A stretch of 64,000 nt of DNA, from positions 2,140,001 through 2,204,000 of the forward strand of contig JACKEN010000001.1 in NCBI GenBank assembly GCA_020632995.1, given 5' to 3'. Numbering within the stretch: the stretch's first letter is position 1; each line of letters begins with the position of its first letter. The position numbers were made by a program, and so were the translations under genes. The notes under the pieces are model-generated. The model saw nothing but the letters and a program-made list of their open reading frames with translations, was not told the origin of the DNA and made no database searches. The DNA is from Deltaproteobacteria bacterium (GTDB lineage: Bacteria; Myxococcota; Kuafuiibacteriia; Kuafuiibacteriales; Kuafuiibacteriaceae). Positions 49,407 through 57,622 of this stretch are shown piece by piece.

Positions 49407-49472
49407 AGGCAGCCAGGGCACGAGTGACAGCAATGCGGTAGGCTCCCGGGGGCTCCGAACCCGCGTACCGCC

Positions 49473-49961
49473 TCAGTGCCTGGGGTCGTCCCCCGCGCAC
49501 AGCTCCTCGAGGTTGGAGCGCCCGTCGTTGTCCGAGTCCTGGAGCACCCGGCGGGTCTCGGTGCTGAAGTCGAGTGGGACGCGGGTGCGGGTCTCGGCCG
49601 TCAGGTCCACCGTGTCCTCCAGCTCGACGATCTCGAGCGGGCCCACCTCGTCCTCGGCCAGGTAGGTGAGGGTCAGGGTCCGCTCCTTCTTGGCCGGCAC
49701 CTTCTCGCACAGCGAGAGCACCGAGCCGTCGGCCTTCACCGAGATCCGGCAGTAGCCCAGGACCCCCATGATGGAGAGCTCGCCCTTCACCTGCAGGGTC
49801 TCGAGCCGGGCGCAGTCCTGCTGGGCCAGGAAGTCGTCCTGGACCAGGAGCGCCACCTCGTCCTGCACCGGGCGGGGGGCGACCTCCTGCCCGCCACAGG
49901 CGGCGAGGAGGGAGGCGAGGGCCAGCGGGGCGAGCCACCCGCCGCGGGAGAACGAGGCCAT
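49473..49961 (-). CDS. Lipoprotein with C-terminal calcium-type Asp motif
   Basis: 162 residues from the ATG at 49961 (MASFSRGGWLAPLALASLLAAC, lipobox LAAC). The ATG at 49982 would lengthen the n-region only. The middle is beta-rich with Cys pairs (DFLAQQDCARL, ILGYCRI-like strand, LSLCEKVPAKKER). The end, LQDSDNDGRSNLEELCAGDD, is a thrombospondin type 3/dockerin-like Dx[DN]xDG calcium-binding loop. This is common in myxobacterial surface proteins. It is divergent from the GMC oxidoreductase with only 50 bp between starts. Confidence 0.75.
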   Translation of the reverse strand: MASFSRGGWLAPLALASLLAACGGQEVAPRPVQDEVALLVQDDFLAQQDCARLETLQVKGELSIMGVLGYCRISVKADGSVLSLCEKVPAKKERTLTLTYLAEDEVGPLEIVELEDTVDLTAETRTRVPLDFSTETRRVLQDSDNDGRSNLEELCAGDDPRH

Positions 49962-50011
49962 TGGGCAGGGTATCGGCGGCATGTGGGGAAAGTTGCGCTA
50001 TCCTGGGCCGG

Positions 50012-51529
50012 ATGACCGAGACCGTGGTGGTGGGGGCCGGCGCGGCGGGGGCGGTGGTGGCGGCGCGCCTGAGCGAGGCCGGCCACCCGGTGCGCCTGCT
50101 CGAGGCCGGCCCGGACTACCCCGACGGGGTCCTCCCCGAGGATCTGGCGGACGGCGGCCAGAACTCCTTCCGCCGCCACGACTGGGGCCTGCGGCACCGC
50201 CGGAACGCGACCACCCGCCTGCCCTTCCCCTTCCCCCGGGGCAAGGTGGTGGGCGGCTCCTCGGCCGTGAACACCTGCATCGGCCTCCGGGGCCAGCCCC
50301 ACGACTTCGACGAGTGGGCGGCCCGAGGCCTGCCGGAGTGGAGCTGGCAAGCCTGCTTGCCGTTCTTCCTGCGCCTCGAGCACGACCTCGACTTCCCCGA
50401 GCACCCCGAGCACGGGGCGGACGGGCCCCTCCCCCTGCGCCGCCACCGGCTGGATGAGCTCGTGCCCTGGCAGGCCGCCTTCCTCGAGGCCTGCGAGCGC
50501 GTGGGCTACCCGACCTGCCCGGACAGCAACCTCGCCGGCAGCGAGGGCGCGGGGCCCCACGCCATGAACAAGGTGGGCGGGCGGCGGGTCAGCGCCGCGC
50601 AAGCCTACTTGACACCCCTGGTCCGGGCCCGGCGCCACCTGGTGATCGAGCCCGAGACCCTGGTGCGGCGGGTGCTCTTCGAGCGCGGCCGGGTGACCGG
50701 GGTCGAAGTCGAGCGAGCAGACGGGATCTCGGTGCGCCCCGCCGCGCGGGTGGTGCTGGCGGCGGGGGCGATCGCCACCCCCGGGGTCCTCCTCCGCTCC
50801 GGGGTCGGCCCGGCCCCCGAGCTGGCCCGCCTCGGGGTGGACGTGGTGGCCGACGTGCCCGCGGTGGGGGCGCGCCTGTTGGATCACCCCGGGGCCGCCT
50901 TCTTCGTCCTCCCTCGCCGGGGGGTGGTGCGCCGCCACGACCCGCTCATCCAGACCGTGCTCCGCTACCAGAGCGCAGGCGGCCGCCCCGCGGACATGAT
51001 CCTGCAGCCCGGCTCGGCGCTGAAGACCCCCTACTTCGCCGCCCCGGTGTGCTCCATCATGTGCGCGGTGGGGAAGCCCCGGGGGCAAGGTCGCTTGCGC
51101 TTCAACTCCGCCGACCCCCACGTGGCCCCGAGCATCGAGAGCCGCCTGTTGGAGCACCCCGAGGATCGCCGCCGGGCGATGGAGGCGCTCGAGCGGGGCC
51201 TCGCCCTGTGCGAGAGCCCGCCGATGGCCCGGCTCGGCCGCCCCCTGTGGCCCTCGGCCCGGGTCCTGCGGGATCCCGCGCGGCTCGACGCGGCGATCCG
51301 GCGCTTCACCGACTCGGGCTACCACCCCTGCGGCACCGCGCCGATGGGGGCCGACGACGACCCCGAGGCCGCCTGTGACGGTCGGGGCCGGGTGCGCGGG
51401 GTCGAGGGCCTGGTGGTGGCCGACGCCAGCCTGATGCCGACCATCCCGTCCAGCAACATCCACCTGCCGACCCTCATGATCGGCGAGCGCATCGCGAGCT
51501 GGTTGGTACTGGACGGTACTCCGGGCTAG
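50012..51529 (+). CDS. GMC-family FAD oxidoreductase
   Basis: 505 residues of the glucose-methanol-choline family. FAD-binding motif VVVGAGAAGAVVAARLSEAG at the N-terminus, GKVVGGSSAVNTCIGLRG (GMC signature 1) and VLAAGAIATPGVLLRSGVG (signature 2). The C-terminal catalytic region GYHPCGTAPMG supplies the active-site His, and PSSNIHLPTLMIGERIA the second position, where Asn-Ile-His stands. It resembles choline/alcohol dehydrogenases but the substrate is open. It starts MTETVVVGAG at 50012; rmlD follows 10 bp after its stop. Confidence 0.9.
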   Translation: MTETVVVGAGAAGAVVAARLSEAGHPVRLLEAGPDYPDGVLPEDLADGGQNSFRRHDWGLRHRRNATTRLPFPFPRGKVVGGSSAVNTCIGLRGQPHDFDEWAARGLPEWSWQACLPFFLRLEHDLDFPEHPEHGADGPLPLRRHRLDELVPWQAAFLEACERVGYPTCPDSNLAGSEGAGPHAMNKVGGRRVSAAQAYLTPLVRARRHLVIEPETLVRRVLFERGRVTGVEVERADGISVRPAARVVLAAGAIATPGVLLRSGVGPAPELARLGVDVVADVPAVGARLLDHPGAAFFVLPRRGVVRRHDPLIQTVLRYQSAGGRPADMILQPGSALKTPYFAAPVCSIMCAVGKPRGQGRLRFNSADPHVAPSIESRLLEHPEDRRRAMEALERGLALCESPPMARLGRPLWPSARVLRDPARLDAAIRRFTDSGYHPCGTAPMGADDDPEAACDGRGRVRGVEGLVVADASLMPTIPSSNIHLPTLMIGERIASWLVLDGTPG

Positions 51530-51539
51530 CGTCCGACCC

Positions 51540-52385
51540 ATGAAGGTCCTGATCACCGGCGCCAAGGGCATGTTGGGCCGCACCCTCGCCCGGCACCTCG
51601 CCCACCACGAGCTGATCCTCGTGGACATCGACGACTTCGATCTCACCGACGCCCGCACCACCCACGCCGCCATCACCCAGCAGCGCCCCGACGTGGTGAT
51701 CCACGGCGCGGCGATGACCGCGGTGGACAAGTGCGAGACCGAGGCAGACGCGGCCTACAAGGTGAACGCCCTCGCGTCGGCCCACGTGGCCGGCGCGACC
51801 CGGGACGCCGGCGCGCGCCTGATCGCGATCTCCACCGACTACGTCTTCTCGGGGGACCTCGATCGGCCCTACCACGAGTACGACCGCACCGGCCCCACCA
51901 ACGTGTACGGCAAGAGCAAGCTCGCGGGCGAGGAGGCGGTGCGCGCCCACTGCCCGAACCACCTCATCTGCCGCATCTCGTGGCTCTATGGGCCCGGCGG
52001 CCCCAGCTTCGTCCACACCATGATGAAGCTGCTGGCCCAGGACGGTGACCCGCTCAAGGTGGTGGACGACCAGATCGGCAACCCGACGAGCACCGACGCG
52101 GTGGCCGCGCACATCAACCACCTCCTCGGAGTGCCGCTGCAAGGCGTCTGTCACCTCACTTGCGAGGGCGAGGCCACCTGGTACCAGCTCACCCAGGAGA
52201 TCGCCCGCCAGCGCGGCGCCACCCGCGGGGTGACAGCGTGCACCTCCGACGAGTACCCCCGCCCGGCCCGTCGGCCCGCCAACTCCCGGCTCGAGAAGCG
52301 GGTCCTGCGCCTGGCCGGCCTGCCCCCGATGCCCCACTGGCAAGACACGTTGACGCGCTTCTTCGCCGAGAACCCCGAGGGGTAG
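51540..52385 (+). CDS. rmlD: dTDP-4-dehydrorhamnose reductase
   Basis: RmlD reduces dTDP-4-dehydro-L-rhamnose to dTDP-L-rhamnose, the last step of rhamnose activation for surface polysaccharides. The 281-residue extended SDR shows GAKGMLGRTLARHL, the catalytic YGKSK, TDYVFSGD, ISWLYGPGG, and DDQIGNPTSTDAVAAHI, the substrate-binding segment. The other rml genes are not in the window. The stop codon TAG at 52383-52385 abuts the opposite-strand stop CTA at 52386-52388, so two genes end back to back with no spacer. Confidence 0.93.
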   Translation: MKVLITGAKGMLGRTLARHLAHHELILVDIDDFDLTDARTTHAAITQQRPDVVIHGAAMTAVDKCETEADAAYKVNALASAHVAGATRDAGARLIAISTDYVFSGDLDRPYHEYDRTGPTNVYGKSKLAGEEAVRAHCPNHLICRISWLYGPGGPSFVHTMMKLLAQDGDPLKVVDDQIGNPTSTDAVAAHINHLLGVPLQGVCHLTCEGEATWYQLTQEIARQRGATRGVTACTSDEYPRPARRPANSRLEKRVLRLAGLPPMPHWQDTLTRFFAENPEG

Positions 52386-54305
52386 CTACTTCACCCGCCA
52401 GATCCGGCGGGTCCGCGCCTCGGTGTCGCCAGGAAACGTGGCCACCACTTCGAAGCGCGACTCGTCCTCGAGCGCCCCCCGGGCCGGTGGCCCCAGGTTG
52501 TTCAGCTCCTCGTTGGAGAACACCAGCCAGCGCACCCCGAGGGCGCGCAGCGCGTTGGCGTCCATGCCCCCGCGCACCTGGTGCGAGAGCGCGCGCTGAC
52601 GCCGCATGTCGTCGATGCGCAGGCCCATGTAGTAGAGGTCCGCGTCCTCCGCCACCACCGAGAGCCCCCCGAACACGCTGAGCTCCTTCGCCACGTTGCG
52701 CTGGGCGAAGATCACCTCGCTGCTCTCGTAGCCGTGCTCGCGCAGCCACGCGATGGCCTCGGCCACCAGCGGGTCACCCCGCCATCGGCTCGGCTGGTAG
52801 AGCTGCAGGTCGCGTTGCATCGGCCACACCACGTAGGTCGCGGCGAGCAGGCCGGTGCCCATGAGGAGCGCCGCCCCCGCCCGCCGCACCCAAGGCCAGG
52901 GCTGGGCCCGCCCCACGAGCCCCGCGTCCACCACCATCACGTAGAGCAGGCTCAGCGCGTAGGACGCGGCGGAGGGGAACTTCACGATGTCCCACGAGCG
53001 CACGTAGACGAAGATGTGGGCCGCGAGGATGCCCCCCACCCCGAACGCGAGGAGCATCACCACCCCGCGGCGCCGCCGCGCGAGGGCCGCCACCGCGAAC
53101 ACCGGGATGAGGAGGAAGCCCAGCCCCAGGTTCGCGCTGTGGTGCCACAGGACGCCGGTCAGCGTCGCCTTGGCCGGGAAGCCCAGGACCTCGCGGCGCC
53201 CGAACAGGTGCGGATCCACGCTCGGGTTGTGCGCGAGCATGCCGCCGAGCAGCCAGGCCAGCCCGAAGGAGACGGCGAGCACCCCCACCAGCCACAGCGC
53301 CCCCGTCCACCTCGGCCGCGCCTCACCCCGCTCCCCCAACAGCCACAAGGGCGCGGCGGCGAGGGCCGCCAGGCCGGCGAGCGCGTAGTAGACGAACTGG
53401 CCGAGCGCCGCCGCGCCCAGCACCGCAAGCGTCGCACCGGCGAGCGCGCTTCGAGCCGGCGGCGCGAGGCGCAGGGTCACGAGCCGGGGCAGGAGCAGCA
53501 CCAGCGTCAGCATCAGCGGCACCCCCATCGAGACCGGGTGCTGGAACACGTTCAGGAACTGGGTCGGGAACAGATCGACCCCGCAGCTCGGGTGGTGGTA
53601 CTGGGTCAGGCATCGCGGCTGGCGCCCCTCCTCCCCCGCCAGCATCACGAACGCGAGGCCCGCCCCGAAGTGGACGGCGAGCCCAGCGAGGGGCGCGCTC
53701 CGCACCGCCCCCGCGTCCGCCGCCACCGCCGCGGCGGCGAAGGTCATGAACGCCACCAGGAGCAGGCAGACCAGATCGATCGCAAGGTCGGAGGACAGCC
53801 CGTAGGCCCGAGCCAGGCTCCCCGAGACGAGGTCGAAGCCGTAGTGGTAGCGGACCTCCTCGCCCGGCCGCGGCGGCAGGTAGGGCGGGTACACGCCGCG
53901 GCGGAGCTGCTCCACCATCGACTTGTGCCCGAACACCGCGTGCTCGTCGTGCATCTGGTACTGGAAGGCCACGGAGCCGTAGACCGCAAGGCAGCCTGCC
54001 AACACCGCCGCGAAGGCCCACCGGGTGCGGCGCGGCGCGGCGGGCCCCGGGGTGGGGGCGAGGGTGCGACCGAAGGCGGCGAGGCCCACCCCCGCCAGCG
54101 CCGCGGCGGCGAGCCCCGGGTCGAGGTGACCGGTGAGCCGGCCCACCAACCCCGCGGGCACCACGAAGCCCGCCACCACCAGCGCGAAGCCCACCGTCAC
54201 CGCGCCGAAGGGCGGCAGCGCCCACCGGCCCGCCACCGCCCGGGCGACTCGAATCGAGCCATGGGTCAGGGCAGCGATGGCAATCGAGGTTGCGATGAAG
54301 GCCAT
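52386..54305 (-). CDS. Large multi-spanning membrane protein, glycosyltransferase-like
   Basis: 639 residues with some twelve hydrophobic segments (TRWAFAAVLAGCLAVYGSVA; LVCLLLVAFMTFAAAAVAA; GVPLMLTLVLLLPRLVTL; VGVLAVSFGLAWLLGGM). They are followed by a soluble C-terminal domain of about 130 residues (AIAWLREHGYESSEVIFAQR, LGVRWLVFSNEELN). An extracytoplasmic loop with HDEHAVFGHKSMVEQL and the polytopic layout suggest a GT-C-like or O-antigen-ligase-like enzyme, but no decisive motif is visible. I chose the ATG at 54305 (MAFIATSIAIAALTH); upstream starts add a charged non-membrane leader. It is divergent from pgm. Confidence 0.75.
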   Translation of the reverse strand: MAFIATSIAIAALTHGSIRVARAVAGRWALPPFGAVTVGFALVVAGFVVPAGLVGRLTGHLDPGLAAAALAGVGLAAFGRTLAPTPGPAAPRRTRWAFAAVLAGCLAVYGSVAFQYQMHDEHAVFGHKSMVEQLRRGVYPPYLPPRPGEEVRYHYGFDLVSGSLARAYGLSSDLAIDLVCLLLVAFMTFAAAAVAADAGAVRSAPLAGLAVHFGAGLAFVMLAGEEGRQPRCLTQYHHPSCGVDLFPTQFLNVFQHPVSMGVPLMLTLVLLLPRLVTLRLAPPARSALAGATLAVLGAAALGQFVYYALAGLAALAAAPLWLLGERGEARPRWTGALWLVGVLAVSFGLAWLLGGMLAHNPSVDPHLFGRREVLGFPAKATLTGVLWHHSANLGLGFLLIPVFAVAALARRRRGVVMLLAFGVGGILAAHIFVYVRSWDIVKFPSAASYALSLLYVMVVDAGLVGRAQPWPWVRRAGAALLMGTGLLAATYVVWPMQRDLQLYQPSRWRGDPLVAEAIAWLREHGYESSEVIFAQRNVAKELSVFGGLSVVAEDADLYYMGLRIDDMRRQRALSHQVRGGMDANALRALGVRWLVFSNEELNNLGPPARGALEDESRFEVVATFPGDTEARTRRIWRVK

Positions 54306-54375
54306 CAAGTGCACGGGGACGCCAGGACACCCGAGGGGCCCGCGCCTGTCCATCGGATTTCGCGATCCCCGCGCC

Positions 54376-54403
54376 TTGACCCCGGGTGGGGACGTGCTTT
54401 CAT
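54376..54403 (+). promoter_or_regulatory. Possible promoter of pgm
   Basis: TTGACC (54376-54381) and TTTCAT (54398-54403) are 16 bp apart, resembling -35 and -10 boxes. Transcription would then begin at or next to the ATG at 54410, giving a leaderless mRNA, which fits the lack of a ribosome binding site there. This is weak evidence in DNA of this composition. Confidence 0.3.
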
Positions 54404-54409
54404 GCCCCC

Positions 54410-56068
54410 ATGAGCGCGCCACACCCGCTGGCCGGCAAGCCCGCCCCCCACGACGTCCTCGCCAACGTCCCTCGCCTGGTGACCGACTACTTCTGCCGCG
54501 TCCCGGACCCCGCGGATCCGGAGCAACGGGTGGCCTTCGGCACCTCCGGCCACCGCGGCTCCTCGCTCCACACCCGCTTCAACGAGGCCCACATCCTGGC
54601 CATCACCCAGGCGATCTGTGAGCTCCGCAGCGAGGCCGGCGTCGACGGCCCGCTCTACCTCGGCGTGGACACCCACGCCCTCTCCGAGCCCGCCCGGGTC
54701 ACCGCGCTCGAGGTCCTCGCCGCGCACGGGGTCGAGGTCCGGGTGGACGCGGCGGACGGCTACACCCCTACGCCAGCCATCTCGCACGCGATCCTGACCC
54801 ACAACCGCGGGCGCACCTCGGGCCTCGCCGACGGCATCGTGATCACCCCCTCACACAACCCGCCGGAGGACGGCGGCTTCAAGTACAACCCGCCCAACGG
54901 CGGCCCCGCCGACACCGACGTCACCGGCCGCATCGCGGAGCGCGCGAACGCGCTGATGGCGGAGGGGAACCGGGGCGTGCGCCGCGTGCCCTACGCCAAG
55001 GCCCTCGCCGCGTCGTGCGTGCAGCGCCACGACTTCGTGGGCGCCTACGTGGCCGATCTCGCCCACGTGGTGGACATGGACGCGATCAAGGCGGCTGGCC
55101 TCAAGATCGGCGTCGACCCGATGGGCGGCGCGGGCGTGGCCTACTGGGGCCCGATCGCGGACCGCTACGGCCTGAACGTCGAGGTGGTGAACCCGGCCAC
55201 CGACCCGCGCTTCGCGTTCATGACCCTCGACCGCGACGGGCGCATCCGCATGGACTGCTCATCGCCCTACGCGATGGCCGGCCTCATCGGCCTCAGGGAC
55301 CGCTTCGACATCGCGTTCGGCAACGACACCGACTACGATCGCCACGGGATCGTCACCCCGTCGGTGGGGCTCATGAACCCGAACCACTACCTCGCGGTGG
55401 CGATCGAGTTCCTCTTCTCCGAGCGCACCGGCTGGCGGAAGGACGCCCGCATCGGCAAGACGCTGGTGTCGAGCAGCATGATCGATCGGGTGGCCCAGAG
55501 CCTCGGCCGCCCCCTCGCCGAGGTGCCGGTGGGCTTCAAGTGGTTCGTCGACGGCCTGATCGACGGCTCCTTCGGCTTCGGGGGCGAGGAGAGCGCGGGG
55601 GCCTCGTTCCTGCGCATGGACGGCTCGGTGTGGACCACCGACAAGGACGGCATCATCCTCGACCTGCTGGCGGCAGAGATGACCGCCAAGCGTGGCAAGG
55701 ACCCGGGCCTGCTCTACCAGGCGCTCACCGAGCGCTTCGGGGCCCCGGTCTACGAGCGCATCGACGCTCCCGCGAGCGGGGCCCAGAAGAAGGTCCTGAA
55801 GGACCTCGACCCCGAGCAGGTGACCGCGACCGAGCTGGCCGGCGACCCGATCCTCGCCAAGCTCACCCGCGCCCCCGCCAACGGCGCGGCGATCGGGGGC
55901 CTGAAGGTGGTGACCGAGCACGGGTGGTTCGCCGCCCGGCCCTCGGGCACCGAGGACGTTTACAAGATCTACACCGAGTCCTTCCGGGGCCCGGAGCACC
56001 TCGCGCGCATCCAACAGGAGGCGCAGGCGATGGTGCGGAGCGCCTTCACGGCGGCGGGAGTGGGCTGA
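54410..56068 (+). CDS. pgm: Phosphoglucomutase, alpha-D-glucose-specific
   Basis: Interconverts glucose 1-phosphate and glucose 6-phosphate, feeding nucleotide-sugar synthesis (including the dTDP-rhamnose made through RmlD). The 552 residues match the Pgm family. The phosphoserine loop is VITPSHNPPEDGGFKYN, the metal loop FGNDTDYDRHG, the sugar-specificity loop GFGGEESAGASF, and the phosphate-binding loop AARPSGTEDVYKIY. All catalytic residues are present. The ATG at 54410 gives MSAPHPLAGKPA; an upstream in-frame ATG at 54386 would add eight residues. Confidence 0.96.
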   Translation: MSAPHPLAGKPAPHDVLANVPRLVTDYFCRVPDPADPEQRVAFGTSGHRGSSLHTRFNEAHILAITQAICELRSEAGVDGPLYLGVDTHALSEPARVTALEVLAAHGVEVRVDAADGYTPTPAISHAILTHNRGRTSGLADGIVITPSHNPPEDGGFKYNPPNGGPADTDVTGRIAERANALMAEGNRGVRRVPYAKALAASCVQRHDFVGAYVADLAHVVDMDAIKAAGLKIGVDPMGGAGVAYWGPIADRYGLNVEVVNPATDPRFAFMTLDRDGRIRMDCSSPYAMAGLIGLRDRFDIAFGNDTDYDRHGIVTPSVGLMNPNHYLAVAIEFLFSERTGWRKDARIGKTLVSSSMIDRVAQSLGRPLAEVPVGFKWFVDGLIDGSFGFGGEESAGASFLRMDGSVWTTDKDGIILDLLAAEMTAKRGKDPGLLYQALTERFGAPVYERIDAPASGAQKKVLKDLDPEQVTATELAGDPILAKLTRAPANGAAIGGLKVVTEHGWFAARPSGTEDVYKIYTESFRGPEHLARIQQEAQAMVRSAFTAAGVG

Positions 56069-56071
56069 GCC

Positions 56072-56509
56072 ATGCGTGTCAAGACTGCTTGCATCCTCTT
56101 CGCGTTCGGCCTCGGCGGCTGCGCCCATGGGCCCGCGGGTGACGTGGCCCAGGCCAGCTACGACCTGTGCCCCGGGACCTCGCTCACCGCGGCGGAGGCG
56201 AACCTCGGCAAGGCCGGCTACAAGCTCGCCCCCGCGCCCGCCACCCCCGGGACGCTGGAGACGGGGTGGAACGAGTTCGAGACCCGCCAGGGCGACGCGA
56301 CGGGCACCTCGAGCCTGCGGGTGAAGGTCCAAGGCGCCGAGGGCGGGGTGCGCTTCTCGATCTGGGCCGCGGACGGCGCGGGCGAGGTCCGCTGGGACAC
56401 CCTCACCCCCGAGCAGGTGAAGGACGACGTGGCGCGGGCGCTCCTGAACCGGATCCGCAAGGACGTCTGCGGCGCCGGGAGCAGCCCCGAGTTCCTCACC
56501 GCAGGTTGA
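56072..56509 (+). CDS. Small predicted lipoprotein
   Basis: 145 residues. The signal MRVKTACILFAFGLGGC ends with a lipobox (GLGGC). The mature part has a strand-rich region (SSLRVKVQGAEGGVRFSIWA) and a C-terminal helix (KDDVARALLNRIRKDVCGAG) with two Cys. It starts 3 bp after pgm and is probably co-transcribed. I do not recognise a family. Confidence 0.7.
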   Translation: MRVKTACILFAFGLGGCAHGPAGDVAQASYDLCPGTSLTAAEANLGKAGYKLAPAPATPGTLETGWNEFETRQGDATGTSSLRVKVQGAEGGVRFSIWAADGAGEVRWDTLTPEQVKDDVARALLNRIRKDVCGAGSSPEFLTAG

Positions 56510-56521
56510 GTTGCGCCCAGC

Positions 56522-57550
56522 TCAGAGGGCCCCGAGCTCCTTCAGCGCCCACTCCGACACCACCGCGGTGCCCCGCCAGGAGTTCTCGTTGTGCCAGCCG
56601 ATGCGCACCTGCTCGAGCCGGAGCGCGGTGAACCAGCTCTCGAACTCCTCGCGCTCGATGTAGTGGGCGATGGGCGGGATCAGGTGGTCGTGCACGATCG
56701 AGTGGATCTCGTCGTACGGGAACCGCGAGATGTGGGTGATGTACTCGCGGTAGAAGAGCTTGTCGCCCACTGACCTCAGCGCGCCCTTGCTGAGGGGCTG
56801 GTACACCCCACGCCCCACCGCCATCAGGACCGCCGCCGGCACCTTGGCCATCTGGTAGACCCACCGGTGGGGCAGCTTCGAGGTGAGGGCCAGCCGGAGC
56901 GGGTTCACGCCGTAGATGATCCAGCCGTTGTTCTCGCGGCCGTAGACCCACGCGATGACGCGGCCGCCCAGCCGCACCGACTTCACCAGCTCCCTGAAGC
57001 AGTGGCTCGGGTTGGGGGTGTGGTGCAGGACGCCCACCGAGAACGCCACGTCGACCGACGCGGGGCGCACCGGCAGGTGGAAGAGGTCGGCCTGGATCAC
57101 GTGCACGTTCGGGAGGTGCCGACAGTTCCGGTACGCGGTGTCCACCGCGCTGCCGAGGTCGAAGGCCAGCACGTCCTTCGCCCCCCACTGCGCGGCGAGC
57201 ATCGAGTGGCGCCCCTTGCCGCAGCCGCCCTCCAGGACCACCTGGTCCTTGAAGGTCTCCGGGCGGTTGGGCGCGATCCACCCGAGGAACTGCTCCTCGT
57301 AGTGGGGGCCCATGAAGTCGAACTCATCCCACTGCTCGCCGAAGCGATCCACGGTGCGCTGAGCCGCCTCGGACACCCGGTCCGCGTCGGGGAGCAGGCG
57401 CGGGACGCCGCGGATGATCGGGTAGACGTCGCCCCGGGGGCTGACCAGCTCCCCCTCCATCACCTCGTCGCCCTCCATCCGGGGGCTCCTCAGGGTGAGG
57501 GGCTCGCGGGTGCGGGGGCACACGATCAGCTCCAGGGCGCGCAGCCGCAT
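56522..57550 (-). CDS. SAM-dependent methyltransferase with Trm112-like N-terminus
   Basis: 342 residues. The first 55 residues resemble a Trm112/YcaR-type domain (LELIVCPRTREPLTL, DVYPIIRGVPRLLPD), although its Cys set is incomplete. A class I methyltransferase follows: motif I VVLEGGCGKGRHSMLAAQ, the acidic ADLFHLPV, and the post-motif VDVAFSVGVLHHTPN. The C-terminal 130 residues carry a hydrophobic, partly amphipathic stretch (VPAAVLMAVGRGVYQPL). Proteins of this build occur in surface-glycan and lipid loci and methylate small molecules. The start at 57550 gives MRLRALELIVCP. It diverges from the membrane protein gene at 57623. Confidence 0.85.
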   Translation of the reverse strand: MRLRALELIVCPRTREPLTLRSPRMEGDEVMEGELVSPRGDVYPIIRGVPRLLPDADRVSEAAQRTVDRFGEQWDEFDFMGPHYEEQFLGWIAPNRPETFKDQVVLEGGCGKGRHSMLAAQWGAKDVLAFDLGSAVDTAYRNCRHLPNVHVIQADLFHLPVRPASVDVAFSVGVLHHTPNPSHCFRELVKSVRLGGRVIAWVYGRENNGWIIYGVNPLRLALTSKLPHRWVYQMAKVPAAVLMAVGRGVYQPLSKGALRSVGDKLFYREYITHISRFPYDEIHSIVHDHLIPPIAHYIEREEFESWFTALRLEQVRIGWHNENSWRGTAVVSEWALKELGAL

Positions 57551-57622
57551 GGCGGGGGCATACCGCCTTTGGGCAGGGCTTTTCCAGCGTGAAATCTCCG
57601 AGTTAAGTGGTAGGTTCCCGCC

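Noticed and set aside
52383..52388. TAGCTA at abutting stop codons as a regulatory palindrome
   Set aside because: The six-base symmetry is a by-product of two stop codons meeting back to back.
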